64,000 bases of DNA from Rhabditoides inermis (GCA_963966185.1 CAWZYM010000204.1:605001-669000); one strand, 5' to 3'; positions 23,979 to 37,010 are shown, numbered from the stretch's first letter. Notes: generated from the letters alone by a model not told the origin. Program-made: numbers and translations.

Positions 23979-24090
23979 CTAGCGGGCCGGAGGCTCGCTT
24001 CGCTCGCCTCCGGCCCGCTAGTGGCGGCGGCTTCGCCGCCGCATTGCGCTCCGAGGCTCGCGCGCCTTCGGCGCGCTCGCCTCTTCGCGT
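23979..24090. other. GC hairpin cluster H2
   Basis: Three hairpins follow in order: 23979-24021 (15-bp stem ending CTAG), 24024-24042 (GCGGCGGC/GCCGCCGC), and 24060-24076 (GCGCGCC TTC GGCGCGC; as RNA a C(UUCG)G tetraloop). Mirror of H3. Confidence 0.9.
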
Positions 24091-25151
24091 CAAATCATCA
24101 AAGCTTCAAATCTGAACTCTACTACAGCTCCAGTACACATCAGACATGGAAATCTCAAGTTTCATAGTTGTTTACATTTTTGTTTACTTGTTTACATGAC
24201 TTGTAAACATTAGATATGAACTCTCCTTTGGGTCTAGTTTACATCAAACATCGGAATCTGAAGTTATGGAGTTGTTTACAACTCTGTTCACTTGTTTACC
24301 TGACTTATAAACATCTGAAATGAACTTTTTATCGAGTCTAGTACACTTTAGATATCAAAATCTCTAGTTTTGGAGTTGTTTACTTTTTTGTTTACTTGTT
24401 TACCTGTTTTGTTTACGTAAACATCGTACTTGTTTACTTGTTACCTATACCAAGTATGAAGTTCGTAAAAGTACTCTAAGCTGAGAAATGCACATGACCT
24501 TATTTGGAATATGTAAATGAGGTGAATGAGGACGAATTGTTTATCTAAAAATTAGTACTTGTTTACTTGTTACCTGTACAAAATATGAACCTTCTACCTC
24601 GACAGATAACCGAGTTATGAATTTTCAAATATTTCTGAGCATTTAATGTGTTTTTTTGAAAATAAATTAAAAATCAAAAAATAGCTAAAATTCTGGTAAT
24701 TTGCATACGAGATGATATTGATACACTGATAATTAAATGATAAAATCCAGCTTCCAACTATCTCATTAGTGGACCCAGTAGATGGTTTTGTAATCTGACA
24801 CTGAAAACAAACACTTATATTGTGTGTAGTTTGCTTCCTTGTTTACTTGTTTACCTGAATTGTTCACCCAAAGCGAGATACTTGTCTACATGTTAGTTGT
24901 AGAAAGTATCAGTACTGCTACAAGTTTGTGGAGAAAGTTATTGGGACTCAAAGATGAAAAGTGGTCAAAAAAACGATATTTTCAAGTGTATCTACCTGTG
25001 CAGGTGAGCTAGGTAGATGAATCTGAGCGGTGACCGTGTGGTCAAGGAACCCATCAAAACGTACCAAGTTGACAAGATTTGAACTTCTGACTCTTGAGAT
25101 ATGTGCCCGGACAAAGAAACATGCGCCATAGCAAATTTTATATAGCCCTTT
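24091..25151 (-). repeat. T-a element, minus orientation
   Basis: Mirror of 43592-44652. It contains several TTTACTTGTTTACCTG blocks about 110 bp apart, a reverse-oriented R-like phrase near 24500 (CCTTATTTGG), and ends at 25130-25151 with the ATAGCAAATTTTATA motif (reverse of TATAAAATTTGCTAT) beside a GCCCT/AGGGC hairpin. No gene. Confidence 0.7.
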
Positions 25152-25304
25152 GCTTCGCAGGGCGATACAACATTACCATATTTGGAATTATGCAAATGAG
25201 GTCAATAAATAAAAACTTCAATCACCGACCCTACAGTACCCTAACCCTAAAAGGACATCTCAATAGCTCGAAAACGAAGCATAGTTTACATAGAACTGGC
25301 CATG
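25152..25304 (-). repeat. 150-bp shared segment with two telomere-like hexamers
   Basis: This segment is also at 43439-43591 and, nearly identical, at 47356-47490. It carries CCCTAACCCTAA at 25239-25250 and an ATTATGCAAATGAGG octamer-type phrase. Confidence 0.8.
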
Positions 25305-25495
25305 TCACAGTAGAAGAAAAAGATGCAGTAGACAAACAAGAGCATAGTATTAGTATTGTCTCTAGAAAGTTGACAGTAGACAGAAGAGAATAAAATACTG
25401 TTTTTAGAGAATATAATACTGAGAGAGAAAGAGAAAGAGAGAAAGAGATAGCGAGACAGTGGGAGAGGGAGAAGAGAGAGAGAGGAGAGATAGGG
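25305..25495 (+). repeat. E tail/GA fragment, opposite to its neighbour
   Basis: It contains the CAGTAGAAGAAAAAGATG to GAGAGATAGGG part of an E unit in plus orientation. At 25495/25496 it is joined head-on to a minus-strand E body. The junction is repeated in mirror at 43247/43248. Confidence 0.8.
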
Positions 25496-26723
25496 AAACA
25501 GAAAGTACCACTCTCTTCTCTACTGTCTTCTCTCCCTACTGTCTACTCTCTCACGTTCTAAAAATATAATTTGACCGCCTGTGCTTGCCAAATGACATGT
25601 AAGGTGAACTCGGTTCTCACCTCACCTCACTTCCACTCGACACTGTACTGCATCGAAAAACGGAAATTCAGGCTGAATATGTACAAGAGTACAAGTAATA
25701 AACTCAAAACTAAGTTTCAACTAAAAAAAGAAGCAGTACATAGTTCTATATTACGTCTACAATGACTTCGAGAAAAAAACCCGGCTGGCGCGCCCTAACA
25801 CGTTGTGCGCACGTGTGAAGGAGCTTGAAACAGTTTGAGGTTGATTTGATCGTTAGAAAGCACTATCTATTGACGTCTCGAAACATTTTACTTAACTTTC
25901 AACCTTCAACTTTTCGTTTTGTCAAAGTTATTCGTTGAAGATAGAAATTTTGTCTTTTTTCCACTGACTCAATCCATTATTGTTATATTTAGACATATTC
26001 CTATCAAAAAAGACACAACTGAGTGGATAAGGGTCAGTGATTGCGAATGCCAACTATTCGATATCGATCGGTTGACCTGGCAGCTGGTAGCGAGCAATCC
26101 GGTGGGCGCGACCCCAGCAAGTAACGCGCGCTCAGAAAATGTCTAATACTGTATGAAGACAAAGTCCGATCGATCTGAAACTTTGACAGAAGGACTTTTT
26201 TGCCCATAAAAGCTTAAGTTTACAAATTGGACCCTCTATCTCGTCTGTACGAAAAGTCGATCATATTCGCCATATTTGGTGACTTTTCAAAAAAGGAAAC
26301 AAGTTTCTATAATCTATTATACGTAATCTTTCTTCTAATCAATTTTTATAGAAATCGAAGATCATGAATTTTGGGTGCATTTTGGGTGCATTTTGGGTAC
26401 ATTCGCCTATTTGGGCATGAAGATGAGGTCACAGTCGGCTGGTATCGCGGCTATCGACTTTTTCTAGGTCGATTTACCTACTCTCCAAGTTTGGTTCTCA
26501 TTGAAGTATTTTGAAATTTTTCTCCATAGTTAAGAGATTAGGTGATAACTATGATTAGGAGATCGCTATTGACGAGATATTTGGAATTTTGCGTTCTCAG
26601 GTATTGAAGAAACTTTCTAGAAAAAATGAGTAGTTAAAGTAGACTTTGAAAAGAGATATCTCTCCGGAAGGACAGACAGACAGACAGACAGACACCATAG
26701 TAAATATTAGTATGAAAGGGGGA
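25496..26723 (-). repeat. E unit, 5' part, minus orientation
   Basis: Mirror of E unit 9 (42020-43247). Its TCCCCC start lies at 26723, reading leftwards on the minus strand, with the GTCT run (as GACA) at about 26668-26693. It is fused at 26724/26725 to the interior of unit 3. Confidence 0.85.
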
Positions 26724-26724
26724 C

Positions 26725-27301
26725 GAGTTTGAGGTTCTAAAAGACAAGGAAAGTGTTTCAAGACAAGTTCAGTCAATATGTTAAGTTTTTTGAAGATCAA
26801 TGCAAATTCAAACCCTATCAAGCTACTTCAAACATGCGCACAACAAGTTAGGGCGCGCCAGCCGGCTTGTTTTATTTCAGCCGTGTCATCTCGAAGTCAT
26901 TGTAGACGCGATATAGAAATATGGACTGCTTTCTTTTCTGTTAGTTGAAACTAGGTTTTGAGTTCATTACTTGAACACATTCAGCCTGAAATTCCGCTTA
27001 TTGATGCAGTACAGTGACGAGTGGAAGTGAGGTGAGGTGAGAATCGATTTCACCTTACATGTCATTTAGCAAGCACAGGCGGTCGAATTATATTTTTAGA
27101 ACGTAAAGAGTAGACAGTAGGGAGAGTAAACAGTAGACAGAAGAGAGTAGTAGTAGTAAAAAGTTGTTTTTCATATAACTGTCTCTCGAAAGTCGCAGTG
27201 ACTGCTGCAGACGTGAGAGTGAAAGATTAGATAGAAGGTGCCATAGTACTGTCTCTAGAAAATTGTTGTCACCGATGCGGAGACGTGAGAATAGACAAGA
27301 G

Positions 27302-27371
<70 letters not shown>

Positions 27372-27965
27372 GAGGAGGAGGGAGGAGAGAGAGTAGGCAT
27401 AACTGTCTCTCGAAAGTCGCAGTGACTGCTGCAGACGTGAGAGTAAAAGAGTAGATAGAAGGTGCCATAGTACTGTCTCTAGAAAATTGTTGTCACCGAT
27501 GCGGAGACGTGAGAATAGACAAGAGAAAAACAGAGAGAGAGAGAGAGACGGAGGAGTGTCTACTCTCCCTCCTCTCTCCTTCTCTCTCTATCTCGCTTCT
27601 CTCTCTTTCTCTCTCTCTCTCAGTTTTTCTCTTGTCTATTCTCACGTCTCTGCATCGGTGACAACAATTGTCTAGAGACAGTACTATGGCACCTTCTATC
27701 TACTTTTTTACTCTCACGTCTGCAGCAGTCACTGCGACTTTCAAAAGACAGTTTTTCTCTCTAGAATGTTGTTGTCACCGCTGCGGAGAATGTGGGAATA
27801 GACGAGAGAGAGAAAAGAAAGTGAGAAAGAGAGAGACGGAGGAGTGAGAGTAGAAGAGTAAACAGAAGGTACCATAGTATTTTCTCTAGAATGTTGTTGT
27901 GAGAAAAGACGAGAGAGATAAAAGAAAGTGAGAAAGAGAGAGACGGAGGTAGAGAGAGGAAGGAG

Positions 27966-28001
<36 letters not shown>

Positions 28002-28230
28002 GTGGGGGAAAGGTAGGAGTTATAGATGGAGAAAGAGGAAGTAATGAGTTGAAAATAGAGAAAATGAGAAAGGAAACAGAAGAAAAAAAGTAGGAGAGAG
28101 ATAGTTAAAACAGACGGAACTTGAAAGAGATACATGTTTCTACGCAAAAAGCAACTATTTTTCTATTTTGTCTATTCTTGTATCTTGTATGCCTAGTGCG
28201 GAGGCGCGCGGCAGCGCGTCGGAGCGCTAG
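26725..28230 (+). repeat. E unit 3 (5'-truncated, variant body)
   Basis: It starts inside the body at CGAGTTTGAGGTTC, a subfamily also seen at 34656 and 57527. M repeats begin near 27174 and 27400. The next 27559-27757 is an M copy in reverse orientation, giving a local palindrome. The tail is the AAAAAGCAACTATTTTTC type and ends with hairpin 28193-28230 and CTAG. A non-E module (R) follows immediately. Confidence 0.8.
27559..27757 (-). repeat. Inverted M minisatellite inside E unit 3
   Basis: The top strand turns pyrimidine-rich and reads CTACTCTCCCTCC to TTTCAAAAGACAG, the reverse complement of the M repeat just to its left. Facing M copies could extrude as a cruciform. Confidence 0.8.
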
Positions 28231-30000
28231 TCGCCTGGGTTCGACATATAAATTTGCTTAGGTCAGTGTTTGTCCGGACGCATAACTCTTTACTCTTTAG
28301 GTCCTGGGCGTTCATCTCTTAGGCATAGACTAGCCCAGGCCCGAGAGTGGTCACCGCTTGTTCTCACCTCATTTGCATACTCCAAATAAGGTCACATTCA
28401 ATTCTCCGTTCCTAATATAGCTACAATCTTCGCACTTGGTACAAGTACAAAGTGCTTCAGTACAAACTGTTTAGTATACAACTTATTTGATTAAACCTCA
28501 TTTGCATATCCCAAATAAGGGCATGTTTATATCTCAGTTTCTATTATAGCGCCAATCTCGATACTTGGTACAGGTAACAAGTAAACAAGTCTAAAACATT
28601 ACGTAAACAAGTCAAGTAAACAAGTAAACAAATAAGTAAACAACTCAAATATTCATTTAAAAGGTATCTAAAGTGTACTAGACCAAGTACTGACTTCATA
28701 TTTGTTGTTTACAAGTGACGTAAACAAGTAAACACTTATGTAAACAACTCTGAAATGAATTTCATAAGTCTCTAACATGCAGTACACATAACTCTTTACT
28801 CTTTAGGTCCTGAGAGTTCATCTCTTAGGGGTAGACTAGCATAGGCCCCAAGTCGGTCACCGATTTTTCTCACCTCATTTGCATATATGCAAAATAGGTT
28901 TGCAAAATACCCTCTCGGCGACTGGTCTGTAACTTTCGTCTCAGTGAGTGTTGATACCTGCATTTTGTCATTTAATTATTACTACCGTAATACCTTCGTT
29001 TATGGATTAACTCAGATTTTTAACTAATTTTTGAAATTTAATCAATTTCCAAAATTTCACATTTCAAATACTCAGAAACATTTAAAAATTCATAACTCGG
29101 TTATTTTTCAAGGTAGAAGGTTTATTTTTCGTACAGGTAACAGGTAAACAAGTGATTTTAAAAAAAAAATGTATTGTTCTAAATCACCTCATTTGAATAT
29201 CCCAAATAAGGTCATGTTCATATCTCGGCTCCTATTATGGCTACAATCTTGATACTTGGTAAAAATACAAGGTACTCGAGTACAAACTGTTTGGTATACA
29301 ACTTATTTAATTAAACCTCATTTGAATATCCCAAATAGGGTCATGTTCATAACTCAGCTCCTATTATAGCTACAATCTTGATACTTGGTGTAAGTACAAA
29401 GTACTTGGTACAAACTGTTTGGTATACAACTTATATAATTGTACCTCATTTGCATACGACAAATAAGGTCATGCTCATATCTCAGCTCCTATTATAGCTA
29501 CAATATTGATACTTGGTATTTGTACAAAGTACTTGAGTACAAACTGTTCAGTATAAAACTTATTTAATTAAACCTCATTTGCATATCCCAAATAAGGTCC
29601 TGTTTATATCTCAGCTCCTATTATAGCTACAATATTGATAGTTGGTATAAGTACAAAGTACTTGAGTACAAACTGTTTGGTATACAACTTATCTAATAAT
29701 ACCTCATTTGCATAGTCCAAATAGGGTCATGTTTATAGCTCAGCTCATTTTATAGCTACAATCTTGATACTTGGAATAAGTACAAAGTACTTGGGTACAA
29801 ACTGTTTGGTATTCAACTTATATGATTAAACCTTATTTGAATATCCCAAATAAGGTTCATATCTCAGCTCCTATTATAACTACATTCTTGATACTTGATA
29901 TAAGTACAACGTACTGGAGTACAAAATGTTTCGGATATATCTAATTAGACCTCATTTGAATATCCCTAATAAGGTCATGTTCACATCTCAGCTCCTATTA
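28231..30000 (+). repeat. R module with 129-bp tandem repeats
   Basis: It starts right after CTAG with TCGCCTGGG and ATATAAATTTGCTTAGG. Units start at 28377 and 28496, then after a ~690-bp interval rich in GTAAACAA at 29187, 29316, 29444, 29573, 29702, 29831 and 29950 (spacing 128-129, last 119). Most units carry ATTTG(C/A)AT, then CCAAATAAGG, then CTCAGCTCCTATTATAGCTA. The last unit is cut at CTCCTATTA, where purine DNA of array B2 begins. No coding sequence. Confidence 0.9.
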
Positions 30001-30038
30001 TCTGCAGATACAGGGGAAGAGAGGGAAGAAGAGTTAAT

Positions 30039-30082
<44 letters not shown>

Positions 30083-30626
30083 GAGAGAGGGGGAGAGAAG
30101 AGGGGAGAGAAAGAGGAAGAGCACAAGATGAAGACGACACAAGTTAGAGAGAGGGGGGAAGGAGAGAGGGAAGGAGGAAGAGAGAGAGAGGGAGTCTGTG
30201 TCTCAACTACACCAGTACCCACTACCACGACGGTTGCCATTTCTCCCTCCTCCTTCTCCTCACACGCGGTCTCTTCTCATCGCACAAGACAAAGACGACA
30301 CAAGTCAGAGAGAGAGGGGGGGGAAAGATAGAGGGAAGGAGGGAGAGAGAGAGGGAGTCTCTGTCTCAACTACACCAGTACCCACTACCACGACGGTTGC
30401 CATTTCTCCCTCCTCCTTCTCCTCACACGCGGTCTCTTCTCATCGCACAAAACGAAGACGACACAAGTCAGAGAGAGAGAGGGGGGGAAGGAGAGAGGGA
30501 AGGAGGGAGAGAGAGGGAGTCTGTGTCTCAACTACACCAGTACCAACTACCACGACGGTTGCCATTTCTCCCTCCTCCTTCTCCTCACACGCGGTCTCTT
30601 CTCATCGCACAAGACGAAGACGACAC

Positions 30627-30672
<46 letters not shown>

Positions 30673-31306
30673 AAGAGAGAGATGGGGGAGGGAAGGAGAG
30701 AGGGAAGAAGGAAGAGAGAGAGAGAGAGTCTGTGTCTCAACTACACCAGTACCCACTACCACGACGGTTGCCATTTCTCCCTCCTCCTTCTCCTCACACG
30801 CGGTCTCTTCTCATCGCACAAGACAAAGACGACACAAGTCAGAGAGAGAAAGAGAGGGGGGGGGGGGAGGAGAGAGGGAAGGAGGAAGAGAGAAGGGGGG
30901 AAGGAGAGAGGGAAGGAGGGAGAGAGAGAGAGAGTCTGTGTCTCAACTACACCAGTACCCACTACCACGACGGTTGCCAATTCTCCCTCCTCCTTCTCCT
31001 CACACGCGGTCTCTTCTCATCGCACAAGACAAAGACGACACAAGTCAGAGAGAGAGGGGGGAAGGAGAGAGGGAAGGAGGAAGAGAGAGAAGGGGTCTGT
31101 GTCTCAACTACATCAGTACCCACTACCACGACCGTTGCCATTTCTCCCTCCTCCTTCTCCTCACACGCGGTCTCTTCTCATCGCACAAGACAAAGACGAC
31201 ACAAGTCAGAGAGAGAGAGGGGGGGGAAGGAGAGAGGGAAGGAGGGAGAGAGAGAGGGAGTCTGTGTCTCAACTACACCAGTACCCACTACCACGACGGT
31301 TGCCAT
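30001..31306 (+). repeat. B satellite array 2: 7 monomers plus a partial
   Basis: A GA-rich lead with a 5'-truncated core (near 30119-30143) is followed by cores at 30198, 30363, 30523, 30732, 30938, 31099 and 31264. The last is truncated after GGTTGCCAT, exactly as in array 1. Spacings are 160-209 without the clear four-monomer cycle. Frames of up to 420 codons are repeat artefacts. Confidence 0.95.
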
Positions 31307-31830
31307 AGTATTATACCTCTTTTGCATATTCAAATTAGGTCATATCTCAGCTCCTATTACAGCTACGACTTTGATACTTCGTATAGGTACGAAGTGCCGG
31401 AATACTCATTGTTTAGTATACAATTTATCTAATTATACATCATTTGCATCTTCCAAATAAGGTCATGTGCATAGCTCAGCTCCTATTGTAGATACAAACT
31501 TGATACTCGGTACAGGTAACAAGTAAACAACTACAAAATGTTTGGTAAACAAGTCGAGTAAACAATTAAGTAAACAACTCCAAATTTCAATCTAAAGGTA
31601 TCTAATGTCTACTAAACCGAGTAGTGAGTCCATATTTGTTGTTTGAAGTAAACAAGTAAACAAGTTCGTAAACAATATATGCACCTGAATTGACTGACTG
31701 TTTTGTCTACGGTTGTTTGAGATAATATTGTAGCCGTTTTTATAGATGAATTATGGCAAAGAGTTCTTGTAAAGAAATTGGCCATCGTCTATAATCTATA
31801 CTCATATGTTTGACTTGTTCTGAAGCTCAC
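31307..31830 (+). repeat. Third, partial copy of the duplicon left end
   Basis: Homologous to 10804-11174 with point differences, but with 153 extra bp (about 31525-31677) rich in GTAAACAAGTAAACAA between GTAACAAGT and TATGCACC. It ends at the same CTAG hairpin as the other copies and then switches to an E unit. Confidence 0.9.
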
Positions 31831-31851
31831 CTAGCGGCCACAGGCCGCTAG
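31831..31851. other. CTAG-ended GC hairpin at module switch
   Basis: CTAGCGGCC, loop ACA, GGCCGCTAG. The flank changes here from duplicon DNA to TCCCCCTTTC, the start of E unit 4. Confidence 0.9.
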
Positions 31852-33223
31852 TCCCCCTTTCATACTAAAATTTACTATGGTGTCTGTCTGTCTGTCTGTC
31901 CTTCCGGAGAGATATCTCTTTTCAAACTCTACTCTAACTACTCATTTTTTTCTAGAAAGTTTCTTCAATACCTGAGAACGCAAAATTCCAAATATCTCGT
32001 CAATAGCGATCTCCTAATCATAGTTATCACCTAATCTCTTAACTATGGAGAAAAATTTCAAAATACTTCAATGAGAACCAAACTTGGAGAGTAGGTAAAT
32101 CGACCTAGAAAAAAATCGATAGCCGCGATACCAGCCGACTGTGACCTCATCTTCATGCCCAAATAGGCGAATGTACCCAAAATGCACCCAAAATTCATGA
32201 TCTTCGATTTCTATAAAAATTGAATAGAAGAAAGATTACGTATAATAGATTATAGAAACTTGTTTCCTTTTTTGAAAAGTCACCAAATATGGCGAATATG
32301 ATCGACTTTTCGTACAGACGAGATAGAGGGTCCAATTTGTAAACTTAAGCTTTTATGGGCAAAAAAGCCCTTCTGTCAAAGTTTCAGATCGATCGGACTT
32401 TGTCTTCATACAGTATTAGACATTTTCTGAGCGCGCGTTACTTGCTGGGGTCGCGCCCACCGGATTGCTCGCTACCAGCTGCCAGGTCAACCGATCGATA
32501 TCGAATAGTTGGCATTCGCAATCACTGACCCTTATCCACTCAGTTGTGTCTTTTTTGATAGGAATATGTCTAAATATAACAATAATGGATTGAGTCAGTG
32601 GAAAAAGACAAAATTTCTATCTTCAACGAATAACTTTGACAAAACGAAAAGTTGAAGGTTGAAAGTTAAGTAAAATGTTTCGAGACGTCAATAGATAGTG
32701 CTTTCTAACGATCAAATCAACCTCAAACTATTTCAAGCTCCTTCACACGTGCGCACAACGTGTTAGGGCGCGCCAGCCGGGTTTTTTTCTCGAAGTCATT
32801 GTAGACGTAATATAGAACTATGTACTGCTTCTTTTTTTTAGTTGAAACTTAGTTTTGAGTTTATTACTTGTACTCTTGTACATATTCAGCCTGAATTTCC
32901 GTTTTTCGATGCAGTACAGTGTCGAGTGGAAGTGAGGTGAGGTGAGAACCGAGTTCACCTTACATGTCATTTGGCAAGCACAGGCGGTCAAATTATATTT
33001 TTAGAACGTGAGAGAGTAGACAGTAGGGAGAGAAGACAGTAGAGAAGAGAGTGGTACTTTCTGTTTAAAAATGTTTTCATATAACAAGTCGCAGTGACTA
33101 CTGCAGATGTGAGAATAGAAGAGTAGATAGAAGGTGCCATAGTACTGTCTCTAGAAAATTGTTGTCACCGATGCGGAGACGTGAGAATAGACAAGAGAAA
33201 GACAGAGAGAGAGAGATAGAGAT

Positions 33224-33268
<45 letters not shown>

Positions 33269-33592
33269 AGGAGGAGGGAGGAGAGAGAGTAGGCATAACT
33301 GTCTCTTGAAAGTCGCAGTGACTACTGCAGACAGAGTAGAAGAGTAGATAGAAAATACCATAGTAATTTCTCTAGAATGTTGTTGTCACCGCTGCGGAGA
33401 CGTGAGAATAGACGAGAGAGAGAAAAGAAAGTGAGAAAGAGAGAGACGGAGAAGTGAGAGTAGAAGGGTAGACAGAAGATACCATAGTAATTTTTCTAGA
33501 ATGTTGTTGTCACCGCTGCGGAGACGTGAAAATAGACGAGAGAGAAATAAAAGAAAGTGAGAAAGAGAGAGACGGAGGTAGAGAGAGAAAGG

Positions 33593-33640
<48 letters not shown>

Positions 33641-33823
33641 AAGAAAGAAAGAGAGAGGAGAGAAAAGGTAGGGGAGAGAGATGGGGGATGAGGAATTAAT
33701 GAGTTGAAAACAGAGAAAATGAGAAAGAAAACAGAAGAAAAAATAGGAGAGATATAGTTAAAACAGACAGAACTTGAAAGAGCTACATGTTTCTACGCAA
33801 AAAACAACTATTTTTCTATTTTG
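31852..33823 (+). repeat. E unit 4
   Basis: Full 5' start, body, two or more M repeats (33098 region, 33295) and AAAAAACAACTATTTTTC tail. The CTAG hairpin is missing: TTTTG runs straight into the next unit at TCATACTAAT. Nearly identical to E unit 10 through most of its length (offset about 16.2 kb). Confidence 0.85.
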
Positions 33824-35229
33824 TCATACTAATATTTACTATGGTGTCTGTCTGTCTGTCTGTCTGTCCTTCCGGAGAGATATCTCTTTTCAAAGTATAC
33901 CCTATTTGCTAATTTCTTCTAAAGTCTACTCTAACAACTCATTTTTTCTAGAAAGTCTCTTCAACACCCGAGAACGCAAAATTCCAAAAATCTCGTCAAT
34001 AGCGATCTCCTAATCATAGTTATCACCTAATCTCTTAACTATGGAGAAAAATTTCAAAATACTTCAATTAGAACCAAATTTGGAGAGTAGGTGAATCGAC
34101 CTAGAAAAAGTCGATAGCCGCGATACCAGCTGCCTGTGACCTCATCTTCATGCCCAAATAGGCGAATGTACCCAAAATGCACCCAAAATTCATGATCTTC
34201 GATTTCTATAAAACTTGAATAGAAGAAAGATTACGTGCGAGAGATTATAGAAACTGGTTTCTTTTTTTTGAAAAGTCACCAAATAAGGCAAATATGATCG
34301 ACTTTTCGTACAGACGAGATAGAGGGTCCAATTTGTAAACTTAAGCTTTTATGGGCATATGGGCAAAAACGCCCTTCTGTCAAAGTTTCAGATCGATCGG
34401 ACTTTGTCTTCATACAGTATTAGACATTTTCTGAGCGCGCGTTACTTGCTGGGGTCGCGCCCACCGGATTGGTCGCTACCAGCCTCCAGGTCAACCGATC
34501 GATATCGAATAGTCGGCATTCGCAATCACTGACCCATATCTACACAGTTATGTCTTTTTTCGATGGAAAAAATCTGTAAATGAAACAATAATGGATTGAT
34601 TCAGTTGAAAAAAGACAAAATTTGAAGCTTCAACGTATAATTTCCACGAAACGACGAGTTTGAGGTTCTAAAAGACGAGGAAAGTGTTTCAAAAACAAGT
34701 TCAGTCAATATATTATGTTTTGTGAAGATCAATCCAATTTCAAACTCTATCAAGCTACTTCAGACATGCGCACAACGAGTTAGGGCGCGCCAGCCGGCTT
34801 ATTTTCTTTCAGCTGTGTCATCTCGAAGTCATTGTAGACGTGATATAGAAATATGGACTGCTTTCTTTTCTGTTAGTTGAAATTAGGTTTGAGTTCATTA
34901 CTTGAACATATTCAGCCTGAAATTCCGCTTATTGATGCAGTACAGTGACGAGTGGAAGTGAGGTGAGAATCGATTTCACCTTACATGTCATTTGGCAATC
35001 ACAAGCGGTCGAATTATATTTTTAGAACGTAGACAGTAGGGAGAGTAGACAGTAGACAGAAGAGAGTAGTAGTAGTAGAGTAGTAGTTGTTTTAACATAA
35101 CTGTCTCTCGAAAGTCGCAGTGACTGCTGCAGACGTGAGAGTAGAAGCGTAGATAGAAGGTGCCATAGTACTGTCTCTAGAAAATTGTTGTCACCGACGC
35201 GGAGACGTGAGAATCGACAAGAGAAAGAC

Positions 35230-35290
<61 letters not shown>

Positions 35291-36417
35291 AAGGACGAGG
35301 AGAAAGGAGGGAGAATAGGCATAACTGTCTCTCGAAAGTCGCAGTGACTGCTGCAGACGTGAGAGTAGAAGAGTAGATAGAAGGTGCCATAGTACTGTCT
35401 CTAGAAAATTGTTGTCACCGATGCGGAGACGTGAGACTAGACAAAAGAGAGAGATGGGGGAGAGAGAGAAGGTAGGAGAGAGGAAGGAGAGAAGACATAA
35501 CTGTCTCTCGAAAGTCGCAGTGACTACTGCAGACAGAGTAGAAGAGTAGATAGAAGGTACAAGAGTAATTTCTCTAGAATGTTGTTGTAACCGATGCGGA
35601 GACGTGAGACTAGACACAAGAAAGAGATGGGGGAGAGAGAGAAGGTAGGAGAGAGGAAGGAGAGAAGACATAACTGTCTCTCGAAAGTCGCAGTGACTAC
35701 TGCAGACAGAGTAGAAGAGTAGATAGAAGGTACAAGAGTAATTTCTCTAGAATGTTGTTGTCACCGATGCGGAGACGTGAGACTAGACAAAAGAAAGAGA
35801 TGGGGGAGAGAGAGAAGGTAGGAGAGAGGAAGGAGAGAAGACATAACTGTCTCTCGAAAGTCGCAGTGACTACTGCAGACAGAGTAGAAGAGTAGATAGA
35901 AGGTACAAGAGTAATTTCTCTAGAATGTTGTTGTAACCGATGCGGAGACGTGAGACTAGACAAAAGAAAGAGATGGGGGAGAGAGAGAAGGTAGGAGAGA
36001 GGAAGGAGAGAAGACATAACTGTCTCTCGAAAGTCGCAGTGACTACTGCAGACAGAGTAGAAGAGTAGATAGAAGGTACAAGAGTAATTTCTCTAGAATG
36101 TTGTTGTAACCGCTGCGGAGACGTGAGAATAGACGAGAGAGAGTTAAAAGAAAGTGGGAAGAGAGAGACGGAGGTAGAAAGAGGAAGGAGGGGAGAGAGA
36201 GAGAAAAAAAAAGGGGAGAGAGATGGAGGAAGAGGAAGTAATGAGTTGAAAATAGAGAAAATGATAAAGAAAACAGAAGAAAAAAGTAGGAGAGAGATAG
36301 TTTAATCAGACAGAACTTGAAAGAGATACATGTTTCTACGCAAAAAGCAACTATTTTTCTATTTTGTCTATTCTTGTATCTTGTATGCCTAGTGCGGAGA
36401 CGCGCGATAGCGCGCCG
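33824..36417 (+). repeat. E unit 5 with 173-bp M expansion
   Basis: It begins at TCATACTAAT, lacking TCCCCCTT. The M repeats start at 35096, 35320, 35496, 35669, 35842 and 36015; the last spacings are all 173 bp with nearly identical sequence, so this block expanded recently. The tail hairpin starts at 36389 but is cut at GCGCGCCGG, and the interior of unit 6 follows. Confidence 0.85.
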
Positions 36418-36947
36418 GTCATTGTAGACGTAATATAGAACTATGTACTGCTTCTTTTTTCAGTTGAAACTAAGTTTTGAGTTTATTACTTGTACTTTTG
36501 TACATATTCAGCCTGTTATTCCGCTTTTCGATGTAGTACAGTGTCGAGTGGAAGTGAGGTGAGGTGAGAATCGAGTTCACCTTACATGTCATTTGGCAAG
36601 CACAGGCGGTCAGTTTTTACACAACTGTATCTCGAAAGTCGCAGTGACTACTGCAGAGCATACAAGAGAGAGAATAGGAGAGAGAGAATAGGAGAGAGAA
36701 AAGATGTGAGAGTGAGAGTAGAAGAGGTAACGAGAGGTGAAAGTAGACAGAAGAAAACATAGTGATGTCTCTAGAAAGTTGTTGTCACAGTAGAAGAAAG
36801 AGAATCAGTAGACAAACAAGAGCATAGTATTAGTATTGTCTCTAGAAAGTTGACAGTAGACAATAGAGAATATAATACTGTTTCTAGAGAATATAATACT
36901 GAGAGAGAAAGAGAAAGAGAGAAAGAGATAGCGAGACAGTGGGAGAG

Positions 36948-36986
<39 letters not shown>

Positions 36987-37010
36987 TAGGGGAGAGTAGA
37001 ACTGTGTCGA

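Larger units (their letters stand above)
22020..26724. repeat. 4.7-kb inverted repeat, left arm
   Basis: This arm is the reverse complement of 42019-46723. Paired coordinates add to 68743 at every point checked from end to end, so no indel separates the arms, and translations of matching frames are identical. It holds, in mirrored order, half of a TTAA-ended inverted repeat element, T-b, hairpin cluster H2, T-a, an inverted E tail and an E 5' part. The outer end shows 4-bp GCTC microhomology with the hairpin cluster. Confidence 0.95.

Noticed and set aside
28236..28250. tRNA B-box-like GGGTTCGACAT
   Set aside because: No CC at the end of the box, no A box and no cloverleaf nearby.
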